A stretch of 64,000 nucleotides of DNA from an uncultured Bacteroidales bacterium (lineage in GTDB: Bacteria; Bacteroidota; Bacteroidia; Bacteroidales; Paludibacteraceae), in NCBI GenBank assembly GCA_900317885.1, contig ONIM01000002.1:124001-188000 (forward strand), given 5' to 3'. The notes under the pieces were generated by a model that worked only from the letters and a program-made list of their open reading frames with translations, was not told where the DNA came from and ran no database searches. Numbering within the stretch: the first letter of the stretch is position 1; each line of letters opens with the position of its first letter. This document shows positions 8,236 through 17,339 of this stretch, piece by piece. A program made the position numbers and the translations under genes.

Positions 8236-9335
8236 AGGATAATACTCTCTACTATGCCATCGGCAAGATGAGTGGTGATATGTTCTCCCGGAGCGAGCTC
8301 GGCTACGGACCGAACGACCTTTCCGTCCTTCGTCAGAAGCGAGTAGCCTTTGCGATAAAACACCTCCGGGTTGCAGGCCGCAAGGCGTTGTTCCAGTAAC
8401 TCTACGCGATGGCGGCGAAGCATAATCTGCCTGTCCGCCGTCCGACGGAGCCGCACAAAGAGGTCCGCAATCCGCGTGGCTTGTGTCTCCATCCGATGAA
8501 TCAGCCATTCGGCAACGGCGGTAGGTGTCTTCAGTGCCTCATACGCCACCAGATCCAAAACGGAAACATCCCGCGTATGGCCGATGCCGGTCAATATCGG
8601 CAACTCGAATTGCGCGCAAACGGCGCAGAGCTCGTAGTTATCGAAGCATGACAGATCCGATGTCGCGCCTCCTCCCCGGATGATCACGACAGCATCAAAG
8701 ACCGGCTTTGCTGACTGATCGCTAACGCAGACAGAGATCTCTTCTAACGCTGCAATAATCGACTTTGGCGCTCCGTCGCCCTGCATGGTCGCACCGAAGA
8801 GGGTCGTCTCGAACCCATACGGACTGTGCTCTAACTGATGTCTGAAATCCTCATAACCGGCGGCAGAAGGCGAAGAGATAACCGCAATCTTCCGAATGAG
8901 CGTCGGTAGCGGCAGGAGTTGTTGCGCCTCGAGAAGACCGTCTTTCTCCAGCTGCGCAATCGTCTGTTGCTTGAGCCGCGCGATGTCCCCGATAGTGAAA
9001 GTAGGATCGATGCCTACGATAGAGAGACTCAGTCCATATACCGGATGAAAATGCACCTCGCACTCTATCAGCACCGACATCCCTTTTTGCAGTGACATGC
9101 CGGTCTCCGACTGAAAATACGCGCAGAGCATCTCTTTCGTTCCCGCCCAGAGCGTCGCACGCATCTTGGCGCCCTGACCGCCTGCAGAAGGCGCGTCAAT
9201 AAGATCCAGATACATGTGCCCCCCGCGCTCCATGAGCGAACTGATCTCCGCCTGAACCCAGTAGGTCGCCGCGAGGGACGAATCCAACGCCTCGCCTATC
9301 TCAGCGCATAGTTCGGAGAGCGTGTATCGGATCAT
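8232..9335 (-). CDS. xseA: Exodeoxyribonuclease VII large subunit
   Basis: 367 residues, shorter than the 400-460 typical of XseA. The N-terminal OB-fold (YTLSELCAEIGEAL to about residue 100) is present. The nuclease core is clear: GYEDFRHQLEHSPYGF, VVIIRGGGATSDLSCFDN, LTGIGHTRDVSVLDLVAYEA and KTPTAVAEWLI. The shortage is in the C-terminal coiled coil that recruits XseB, reduced to about 50 residues before the terminal beta segment FYRKGYSLLTKDGKVV. No xseB follows; the next gene is the helix-hairpin-helix protein, overlapping by four bases. The enzyme degrades single-stranded DNA to oligonucleotides in the cytoplasm. Confidence 0.92.
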   Translation of the reverse strand: MIRYTLSELCAEIGEALDSSLAATYWVQAEISSLMERGGHMYLDLIDAPSAGGQGAKMRATLWAGTKEMLCAYFQSETGMSLQKGMSVLIECEVHFHPVYGLSLSIVGIDPTFTIGDIARLKQQTIAQLEKDGLLEAQQLLPLPTLIRKIAVISSPSAAGYEDFRHQLEHSPYGFETTLFGATMQGDGAPKSIIAALEEISVCVSDQSAKPVFDAVVIIRGGGATSDLSCFDNYELCAVCAQFELPILTGIGHTRDVSVLDLVAYEALKTPTAVAEWLIHRMETQATRIADLFVRLRRTADRQIMLRRHRVELLEQRLAACNPEVFYRKGYSLLTKDGKVVRSVAELAPGEHITTHLADGIVESIIL

Positions 9336-9347
9336 AGAGAAGAGAGA

Positions 9348-10415
9348 TTAATGGTTGGCGGGATCGCAGAGAATACAATGTTCCTGAGGCTGGAAGCCGA
9401 AGAGGAAGGTCACGCGGAGACCTACAGAGAGGTTGCGAACCCAGTGCTTGGATGCGTCTTGAGTTGAGAACACATGCTCCGCCGAGTAGGTCGAGAAGTC
9501 ATAGATCGACTCCATGGGGGTGTCGTAGAAGACTTTATTGCCCTCCGGACAAATAGAGAGCAGCCCGCAGTCCACGAACCCTGCTATACGGATCCTGCCG
9601 TCCAAACGGTCCGACGGCCGCGAGCGGTAGTTCTTGATACTCTGCCGCGTGTTATACTCGTAGCCTATCTCCGCATGTGCGGCAAGGTCGAACTTCAGAG
9701 CGAGTCGTTCTCCCTTTCGCTCGAGGGGTACGTCTTTGCGGAAGCCATGGTTATCCATCTCCTCCCATATACCTACATATCGCTCGTACTTGCCCGATGT
9801 CGAGACGTTCATCGTCTGACGCGTATTGCCCCAGAACGCGTATCCTGCATGCAAACCCGCCAGGAAATAGCCGATGCCGCGGGAGCCGAAGAAATAATGA
9901 CCTACGTATAGAGGAATACGTCCGTATAGCTGCTGCGAGATGTCCTGTCGGTCCGCAAAATGATGCTTGAGAGTGAACTCCGTCGGATATACTCCCGACC
10001 AGGTATCTACCATGTGTTCGTGGTAGATAGAGGTGTCGGCGATGTTTGTGAAGACCTTCTGATAAGCGACGCCTACGCCGGTTTGGATGATCAATCCGGA
10101 GTACTGGTACTCGTATAGGAAGTGCAGCCCGATCAGACCGCCGCCGGGTGTAGTCTTGGCGGCCGGCATAGAGGAGAAGAAGGTGCTCCATCCGCCATCT
10201 ACCGAGAATCCTATCAGGTGATGCGAACCCGAATACTCCGAGGCATGCAGACCCATGAGCACGTCCGTCTGGTTCTCTACGTCTTTGGTAGAGAACCCTT
10301 TCGCTTTGCCTAACTCATACTCGCTCTGGCCGGAGACCGAGTATCGCCGCTGCGCCCATCCGATGGAGGCAAACAGACAAAGCGTCAGAAGGAGGATATA
10401 TCGCAGTTTGGACAT
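9348..10415 (-). CDS. Putative outer membrane beta-barrel protein
   Basis: 355 residues. MSKLRYILLLTLCLFASIGW ending in AQ is a signal peptide. The mature chain alternates polar and aromatic residues with many Tyr/Gly strands (GLHFLYEYQYSGLIIQTGVG, FLAGLHAGYAFWG, IGYEYNTRQSIKNYRS) and ends near VGLRVTFLFGF before a short tail, consistent with an 8-14 stranded barrel. I do not recognise a named family. Its first 31 bases overlap the 3' end of the giant surface protein gene, so the two are co-transcribed; it could be a partner or membrane anchor for that protein. This is inference from position only. Confidence 0.65.
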   Translation of the reverse strand: MSKLRYILLLTLCLFASIGWAQRRYSVSGQSEYELGKAKGFSTKDVENQTDVLMGLHASEYSGSHHLIGFSVDGGWSTFFSSMPAAKTTPGGGLIGLHFLYEYQYSGLIIQTGVGVAYQKVFTNIADTSIYHEHMVDTWSGVYPTEFTLKHHFADRQDISQQLYGRIPLYVGHYFFGSRGIGYFLAGLHAGYAFWGNTRQTMNVSTSGKYERYVGIWEEMDNHGFRKDVPLERKGERLALKFDLAAHAEIGYEYNTRQSIKNYRSRPSDRLDGRIRIAGFVDCGLLSICPEGNKVFYDTPMESIYDFSTYSAEHVFSTQDASKHWVRNLSVGLRVTFLFGFQPQEHCILCDPANH

Positions 10416-13400
10416 TTTTGACTTACTAATACTTTGATTGCTCTATAGGGTTCTTCGGGGGTGTCGTTCGACCATAGTTGGACGATATACAATCCCTCGA
10501 CTGCCGGGATGGCTACAGGGGTGACAGGCGCGCGGAAGACGCCTTCGGTGACAAACGCTCCTTCCGAGGTCGTGACGCGGTAAGTTCCGTCTTTGCGCGA
10601 GAGGATATGAGCTGTCGGATTGCCTACTACCAGGCAGGTCGGCGTGACAGCGAGATAACCCTTGCGCGGTGCGAAGTCATCGACGATCGGATTGGCTACC
10701 GCTACGACAGGGCAGGTCGGGAACGCTTCTTTCTCATTCGGACGGGTGAGCTCAACGTGGTACTCCGCACCGACGTTTAGACCCATCGGCAGGTAGAGAT
10801 AGGGCTTGGTTTGGCCTACGAGCAAAGAGTCACCCTCAAACCACTGATACTCGGCCCACTGGTATCCGCCGTTATATGCAGAATCCAGAAGGGCTATCAC
10901 ATCGCCGTAACGCTGCTCGGTGATCCATCTCGGATAGGACATAGTAACCTCGATGGGGAAGTGCATCAGGCTGTCGGAGAGACATACGCCGTTCTCGAAG
11001 GTTACTACCGCATAATACTTATCCGGACGCGGATACTCTTCGCGGATGTCAATACGCGGAGTGGGGATATCTAACTCATACTCCTCGCCCGCAATCAGTC
11101 CTGCCGCCATAGGTATCTGCTCCTGGTTCACGAATCCTGCCTCTTGCGCCACTGAGTCGTAAATGACGTTATATAAGATCGGTTGGAACTCTCCTTGATA
11201 GCGGTAACGCAGGGTATAGGTATAGTCGGCGCCTGCGTCGTTGACGCAAACCGGTTCGGGCACGAGCGTGACCTCCGTATGCGGGATCGTGACGAGCGTG
11301 AGACGATAATCAACCATGCATCCCCACGCGTTCTCACGCCGCTCCAGATACGCATCCGGTTCCGTCAGGATGCGGTCGAAGAACCGGTATTGCTCGCCGA
11401 TACAGATCGTATCCGTCCATACGGAGTCCGCACTCGGACCGATCACCAGATGCAGGTACATCACGGAGTCGCAATGACCGATAGTAGTATGGGTTCGCAG
11501 GGTGTCGAAGAACTCCCGCGGCTGGCTCCAATGACGCGAGTCGGCTATCTCGGCGTTATAACTCTTGCCGTTCCACTCAAACTCGTCGCCCAGACACTTC
11601 CGCTCCTCTACCGGTATCTCGTACGGCTGATCGACGAAGACATGGAGATAGTAACTGGAGTCGCAACCGTTGACGGTTGTACCATGAATCGTGTCGTGCA
11701 GATGGGTGGTGACAAGGGAAGAATACGTGTTCCCGTTGAGATCCCATTCAAACTCATCGCCTGTACAGATCGCGGTGTCGGTGTAGAAATGATAGGACGG
11801 CGCGATATGCAGATACAGGGTATAGGTTGAGTCGCAGCCGCAACCCTTCGTCTTGAGGCTGTCGTAATACAGGAAGTCTCCCGGCGTGTCGCCCGGGATG
11901 AAGGAGATCGGTTTGCCGTCCGCGTCGCGCAGGGCGAGCGTGTGCTCCTCCGTCTCGCCCGGACTGATCCAGCGATAGACGTCATCCATCTGGCATATTG
12001 TATCGTATTCAACGAGCGATTCTCCGTAGAATGGCGCGAACGTCAGGTCGAGATGGTACACATCGCCGCAGGCGGACAGATCGTCCTTATAGATAGCCTC
12101 TACGTATTTCAGACCGCCTCCATGGTAATAAATCGTCTGGTAGTGCCATTGGAGCGTGTCGTTCATACAGAGGACGGTGTCATAACTCCAGTATCCTGCC
12201 GGCAGAATCTCCAGGTATAGCACATAGACGGAGTCGAACATCTGCCTGCCGACAGTATAGTTGACGGAGTCGTAGTAGAATCCGGTATGTTCGCGGTTGA
12301 GGTTCATCCGTCCTCTCCAGTTATAGGCGGTATTGGAGCATACGGCGGTATCAAAGCGGAACTCATAGGTCGGGAAGACACGGACGGTGTCATGTACGAT
12401 GGAGTCGCAGCCCGAAGCCGTCCTCAGCGTGTCGATAAAGAGGTACTCGCGCATAATACGTCCCTCTGCCTGCGAGTAGTCCACCGGCGTACCGTCGTCG
12501 TAGTAATGGAACTTCTCGCCGGACACAGGCTCTAATGTGTGTTGGCGGGCGTAGGTGTCTCCGCCGAAATGCCAGGTGGTGTTGTTATCTCCGATTGAGT
12601 CGGTCAGATAGGTATATTGTACCTCGCAGATGGTCACATGTACGTAATGGGTACTGTCACAGCCGTTGACGGAGGTGTTCACTACCGAGTCGTAGTGATG
12701 GGTGCCTTCCGAGCGGTTGATATAGACTACCCGCGGATAGAGAACCTCCAACTCGGCGGGCGTGATGCCGGCGGCTTCGTAGTCGAAATCATAGCCGACG
12801 AAGAGCGTTTTCGGCGCAGTAAAATGCGAGACGGTGTCGTTCGACGCCAGGCTCACATAATCCTCCAGATGGACATATCGGTTGTTATACGTCGGATGGA
12901 TCGTCAGAGTAAGCGTCCAGACGCTGTCGCATCGTACTTGTTTCGCGATGCCGGTTTTGGGATTCGTGTAGATCGTATCCGTCCGCATGCTATCAACGAC
13001 AATCACCTCTCCGTGTTTATCCGTAGGGATCGTACTTACCGCCTCTCCGTCGATGAACAGCCGGTGCTCCACGGCGTTGTCATTCGGCATGTGGCCGGAC
13101 CAGGAATAAGGTGCTCCCTGGCATATCTTATCCGCCTCGCTAAACGTGTAGCTCGGGTACGAAGTCAGGCGAAGCACATAGATGGAGTCGTATCCTAATT
13201 CCGTCTTGAGGCTGTCGTAGTAGGTCTTCTCCTGATAGGGTGCCGGCAGGTCGGCTATAGTGATAAGGGTGTCCTGTCCTGTGATCGGGCTGGTGATCGT
13301 CCAGGAGTACGTACCGCAGTTGGCGCAGCTGACGTCATAAGTGGTGTCGCGGAAGGTCTGACCTACCAGCAGGCGGAGGGTGCGAACCGAGTCGCAACCA

Positions 13401-16400
13401 TGCGTGCCCACCAGCGTCGTCGTCAAGGAGTCCACGACGATAGTCGGACCGCTCGGACATACGACTACCGGCAAGTGGTCGGGGTTGTCAAACTCCGCCT
13501 TCTCGCCGGCATAGATACGCATCTGATGCGCTACTTCCCAATGGATGGTATCTTCGCTGGACATCTGCCGCGGGAAGGTCTGATCATAGGTCGGCAGCAC
13601 GACGAGCGTGCGGTGGATGATCGAGTCGCAGCCATGGATCGTGGTCAACGGGTCCTCTAACTCGTACGTGCCCGGCGTGTTGACAGGCTGCAGATGACGC
13701 GTGTTCCATTCCTCATGACCCGGGGTGGACCAGTCGTAGTAGGCTACGCTGCCCAATACCTGGCAGACCGTATCGTTCGCTTCGCGCTCGTCGAGGTAGA
13801 TAGGATACACCTTCACGCGGTGCAGTACCATCGAGTCGCAGCCATAGATCTTCGTCTGGTCGTGTATCGTTAGTTCGTACGCCTGACCGGGCGTCCACCG
13901 GTTATCCGGCGTGTTATAATCCGTGCCGTAGAAATGGTAGATCTCATTGGCGCAGACGAAGGTGTCCTTGCGCTCGGCGATATAGGTGGGATGCACTGCG
14001 AGCGCAAAAGTGAGAATCGAGTCGCAGTCGTAACGCGACTTCAACTCCCGCCGGGTAGTGTAGGTAGGCGTGTTGATGAGTTTGCCGATCTTGCCCGCTG
14101 GGATCTCTCCCTGCCATTTATAGCCGTAGTAGAGCGTGTCCTGCCATGAGACGGAGTCGTCGTCGCATATCTCCCGTACGGTCGGTATCTCGTAGGGCTT
14201 GCCTACGGTCAGACGCAAGACGCATATCGAGTCGCACCGGCAGGAGGTGCGCATCGTGTCGTAATAATGGAAGATACCGTCGCGCGTGACAGGGATGGCG
14301 TTGAACTTGGAATGACCCTCCCAGGCGTAGGTCTGCGCTGTGTTGGCAGGATCCCAGCAGATGGTGTCGTACGTCATCTGGTCATGATAAACGGTATCGA
14401 TATAGAACGTCACCTCGTCCTCAAACGAACACATCTTCCCGTACTGCCCGTAGTCGTTATAGCCGTAGATATCGACCGTGCCGGTATAGACGTAGGGGGT
14501 GTTGCACCGCTTGCCGTTGGAGTCAAAGAACTGCGTGTAGTTCTCGTTGGTGTACGTATAGGTCTTACCTTGACATACGTGGATCGTATGTTCCTGACCG
14601 GCATCGCTGACGAATTGCAGGTGGAGGATATTCCGCACGCTGTCGCATTGGCCTCCCGGGCATCGCTCGCAGGGGTTATAGCGCACGGTGTCGCGGAAGG
14701 TATAGAGCGAGTCTTTCTTCATCGTGTTGGCGTCGAAGACCGCTATCAGACGACCCGAACCCGGCTCGCGCCATTCGTAGGTACTACCCATGGACATACA
14801 TTGGTTCTGCCGCTTGGTGTTGGTATAAAGACGCATCACTTTCAGATGCAGCCGCATCACCGAGTCGCAACCGTTATAATCCGGACAATACGGGCGGAAC
14901 TCGTCGAAATCCGGAGCGTTCATACATTCTACGGCGCGCAGCGTGTCGTAGAGTACGGTGTCCGCCTTCGGCCAGCTGTTGTTACGGCTGTACCGCTCAA
15001 AGAACCGTCCGAAATTCAGGTACTTCGTTCTTTCTTCGCAGACTACCGTGTCCTCCTCTGTATAGTACCGGGGACAGACGTAGATCTTAATCGTGCTCAG
15101 CGAGTCGCAGCCGTTGCTGGAGATATAGTGGCGTTGGAAAGTATGGGTACCCAAACCGATGTTGTACTTCCATTTATCGGGGTTCACCGTCCCGGAGGTA
15201 GTGGCGATAAACGAGGTGTGGTCTTTTTTCGTCGGGTCGTATTGCGAGAGGTCGCTCTGCGAATAAAGACTGTCGTAGAAGAACTGCAGCGTGTCTCCGA
15301 TACAGATGGCGCGCCAGGTGGTGTCGTTGTACTGGCGGAGAACACGCACGATCGTATTGAACGTGTCACGCTCCCATTTCTCCTCGGGGATGTCGCAGAA
15401 GAGAGGCTTGCGCAGCAATATTCCGCGCACTTCGAAATCTTCATAAGGCGCGTTGTTCTGCTTGATAGGCAGCAGGTGGAACTGGTGGCTCAACTCCGGA
15501 CGCGGTACATCGGCGGAGAGCTGCTCCAACGGATCGAAATACGAACTGCCCTGGATCGTTCCCTCTATCTCCCATTTTACCTTGTACCAGTTATTGTAGG
15601 TCTTGATCGGGAATGTCAGGATCGTGCTGTCGCAGACGAAGACGGAGTCTAACTCATATCGGTCGTTGTCCTTCAGCACCTTGTCCAGATACCATCCGCC
15701 TTCCGTCGGGCTGACGCCCTTGGCATTCCAGTTGGAGCGGTTGCTGTTGTGATGCACGTTGTACTGCGGACCGTCGTCGAGTAAGAACAGCGAGTCTTGC
15801 TTCGGCGTGAAGTCATAGCCGACAGGGTAGAGGTAAGCCAAAGCCTCGTCTATACCGTACATGTAACCCGAGAAACACTTGCTCGGAGCCGTGATGACGT
15901 GTTGACCCGAGGGAATAGTGTATGTGTTCTGAGAGTAGGCAGGATTGCCGGGAACGGTCTTCCACCCGGTCGTGATTGGCTGGTTATCGATCTTGATGGA
16001 CCCCGTCGCGGAGCTCAATGCCCATAGGTTCAATTCGTGAACGAACGTACCTAATCCTCCGTCAAAAGTCTGAACAATAGTGGTGTCGGTCAGAAACTCC
16101 AGCGGCGGAATAAGCGTCATGGAGGGGTTGCCGGGCAGGTGGTCCACGCCGTAAGCGTCGTACCAGGTGTTCATTCCGGCACTACTCGAAAAGAGATATA
16201 CCTGTATAGGCTTGTCGGAGGTGACGTATAACGAAGACTCTTGCGGGTTCTGATTATTGACGGGCTGCGTCATGACCTGAGAAAATACATCTCCGGAATT
16301 AAGCGTAGCAGGCGTGTTGGGCATGTTTATATTGTTACGCTTCACGGTTACTACCGTGTTGTCCTCCAGAGCCACGCAGCGCATCACGTTCATCTGCATG

Positions 16401-17257
16401 TTCTGCGCTGTCATCGGTATGATAAAACTCTTTCCCCACTTCGTTACCGGCAGCAACTGATCGTAGGCATGATTCGTACTCAGACCGCCTCGATAAGGTA
16501 CCAGACCGTCCTGGTTACCGCTCCATACAGCTATCGGCTGGTCCGCACAGATGGTCGATCCGGATAAGTCAATATTAGTCGTCAGATCGTCCGGAGCATG
16601 AGGCATGGAGCGAACGATATAGATCTGCTTCGAACCGTTTAAAGCGACGCTTAGCTGCTGCGTGTTTCCCTTGCGGCTGTTCACCTTCAGATTCAGGGTG
16701 ACGTTCGTCACGCCGGGTTTCGTGGACATGAGGACAAACTCCGTTGCCGTATTGTCTCCTTCCGCATTGAGCACCATATACTCCGTGCCGAGCGCCTCGA
16801 CAGGCAGGATGTGTGCACCGTCCAGACTAAATACATCCTGAGCACCATACTGACTGGTGGAGTATAGCGTAAACCGCTCATCTACAGCGCTATAGACGCG
16901 GATACCTTTGGCTATAGGCATCTCTTCCTCCGCCGCGGAGGCATCCCAATATACCGTTTGGGCGTCAATCTCAATCTTGATTGACCCGTTGGCCGATACC
17001 GGGTAGTTCTGAGTATCTCCGTTCGGCATCTCTACCACGATCGTATTGCTCTTGCGCGAACTGGCAATCAGCTGGAGCTTCAGGTCCGGAGATTGAGGCG
17101 TCCGGTCGCCGTTCGGCAGCCATGCTACGAAAAACTCACGACCTTCCGTACTCGTCACGTCCGGGAGAGTCCTCGAGGCAGCGGACTGACCCCATATCAA
17201 AACCGACTGACAAAGAGCCAGTAGGAATACGAGTACTATGTGTAGCCGGTGCTTCAT
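10385..17257 (-). CDS. Giant secreted surface protein with IgGFc-binding-like domain and CDS-motif repeats
   Basis: 2290 residues. Signal peptide MKHRLHIVLVFLLALCQSVL to about residue 23. Residues about 140-480 resemble the IgGFc-binding N-terminal domain (TICADQPIAVWSGNQ, YDQLLPVTKWGKSFIIP). From about 600 to 2000 I count some 17 units of 60-100 residues, each ending in a strand pattern GCDSxxxLxLxVxPTY; most carry the Cys-Asp-Ser motif and about three are degenerate. The C-terminus (GLYIVQLWSNDTPEEPYRAI, then KVLVS) looks like a type A sorting domain of the type IX secretion system, with an 11-residue extension. A cell-surface adhesin-like role is inferred. Confidence 0.8.
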   Translation of the reverse strand: MKHRLHIVLVFLLALCQSVLIWGQSAASRTLPDVTSTEGREFFVAWLPNGDRTPQSPDLKLQLIASSRKSNTIVVEMPNGDTQNYPVSANGSIKIEIDAQTVYWDASAAEEEMPIAKGIRVYSAVDERFTLYSTSQYGAQDVFSLDGAHILPVEALGTEYMVLNAEGDNTATEFVLMSTKPGVTNVTLNLKVNSRKGNTQQLSVALNGSKQIYIVRSMPHAPDDLTTNIDLSGSTICADQPIAVWSGNQDGLVPYRGGLSTNHAYDQLLPVTKWGKSFIIPMTAQNMQMNVMRCVALEDNTVVTVKRNNINMPNTPATLNSGDVFSQVMTQPVNNQNPQESSLYVTSDKPIQVYLFSSSAGMNTWYDAYGVDHLPGNPSMTLIPPLEFLTDTTIVQTFDGGLGTFVHELNLWALSSATGSIKIDNQPITTGWKTVPGNPAYSQNTYTIPSGQHVITAPSKCFSGYMYGIDEALAYLYPVGYDFTPKQDSLFLLDDGPQYNVHHNSNRSNWNAKGVSPTEGGWYLDKVLKDNDRYELDSVFVCDSTILTFPIKTYNNWYKVKWEIEGTIQGSSYFDPLEQLSADVPRPELSHQFHLLPIKQNNAPYEDFEVRGILLRKPLFCDIPEEKWERDTFNTIVRVLRQYNDTTWRAICIGDTLQFFYDSLYSQSDLSQYDPTKKDHTSFIATTSGTVNPDKWKYNIGLGTHTFQRHYISSNGCDSLSTIKIYVCPRYYTEEDTVVCEERTKYLNFGRFFERYSRNNSWPKADTVLYDTLRAVECMNAPDFDEFRPYCPDYNGCDSVMRLHLKVMRLYTNTKRQNQCMSMGSTYEWREPGSGRLIAVFDANTMKKDSLYTFRDTVRYNPCERCPGGQCDSVRNILHLQFVSDAGQEHTIHVCQGKTYTYTNENYTQFFDSNGKRCNTPYVYTGTVDIYGYNDYGQYGKMCSFEDEVTFYIDTVYHDQMTYDTICWDPANTAQTYAWEGHSKFNAIPVTRDGIFHYYDTMRTSCRCDSICVLRLTVGKPYEIPTVREICDDDSVSWQDTLYYGYKWQGEIPAGKIGKLINTPTYTTRRELKSRYDCDSILTFALAVHPTYIAERKDTFVCANEIYHFYGTDYNTPDNRWTPGQAYELTIHDQTKIYGCDSMVLHRVKVYPIYLDEREANDTVCQVLGSVAYYDWSTPGHEEWNTRHLQPVNTPGTYELEDPLTTIHGCDSIIHRTLVVLPTYDQTFPRQMSSEDTIHWEVAHQMRIYAGEKAEFDNPDHLPVVVCPSGPTIVVDSLTTTLVGTHGCDSVRTLRLLVGQTFRDTTYDVSCANCGTYSWTITSPITGQDTLITIADLPAPYQEKTYYDSLKTELGYDSIYVLRLTSYPSYTFSEADKICQGAPYSWSGHMPNDNAVEHRLFIDGEAVSTIPTDKHGEVIVVDSMRTDTIYTNPKTGIAKQVRCDSVWTLTLTIHPTYNNRYVHLEDYVSLASNDTVSHFTAPKTLFVGYDFDYEAAGITPAELEVLYPRVVYINRSEGTHHYDSVVNTSVNGCDSTHYVHVTICEVQYTYLTDSIGDNNTTWHFGGDTYARQHTLEPVSGEKFHYYDDGTPVDYSQAEGRIMREYLFIDTLRTASGCDSIVHDTVRVFPTYEFRFDTAVCSNTAYNWRGRMNLNREHTGFYYDSVNYTVGRQMFDSVYVLYLEILPAGYWSYDTVLCMNDTLQWHYQTIYYHGGGLKYVEAIYKDDLSACGDVYHLDLTFAPFYGESLVEYDTICQMDDVYRWISPGETEEHTLALRDADGKPISFIPGDTPGDFLYYDSLKTKGCGCDSTYTLYLHIAPSYHFYTDTAICTGDEFEWDLNGNTYSSLVTTHLHDTIHGTTVNGCDSSYYLHVFVDQPYEIPVEERKCLGDEFEWNGKSYNAEIADSRHWSQPREFFDTLRTHTTIGHCDSVMYLHLVIGPSADSVWTDTICIGEQYRFFDRILTEPDAYLERRENAWGCMVDYRLTLVTIPHTEVTLVPEPVCVNDAGADYTYTLRYRYQGEFQPILYNVIYDSVAQEAGFVNQEQIPMAAGLIAGEEYELDIPTPRIDIREEYPRPDKYYAVVTFENGVCLSDSLMHFPIEVTMSYPRWITEQRYGDVIALLDSAYNGGYQWAEYQWFEGDSLLVGQTKPYLYLPMGLNVGAEYHVELTRPNEKEAFPTCPVVAVANPIVDDFAPRKGYLAVTPTCLVVGNPTAHILSRKDGTYRVTTSEGAFVTEGVFRAPVTPVAIPAVEGLYIVQLWSNDTPEEPYRAIKVLVSQKCPNCDISSF

Positions 17258-17295
17258 TCGTCAATACTTTCTAATGTATTAATCCAAATCGGGCG

Positions 17296-17326
17296 CAAAG
17301 TTACAACTTTTTTTTGACATACACAA
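17296..17326 (-). promoter_or_regulatory. Promoter of the giant surface protein unit
   Basis: On the minus strand: TTG (17324-17326), 20-base spacer with an A8 run, then TAACTTTG (17296-17303). The expected start site is about 17289, giving a leader of roughly 30 bases. Confidence 0.8.
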
Positions 17327-17339
17327 GCCCGCACGCATT

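Noticed and set aside
10385..17257. Repeat array as a recombination hot spot or tandem DNA repeat
   Set aside because: The similarity is at protein level (CDS motif); DNA units are too diverged to call a nucleotide repeat.
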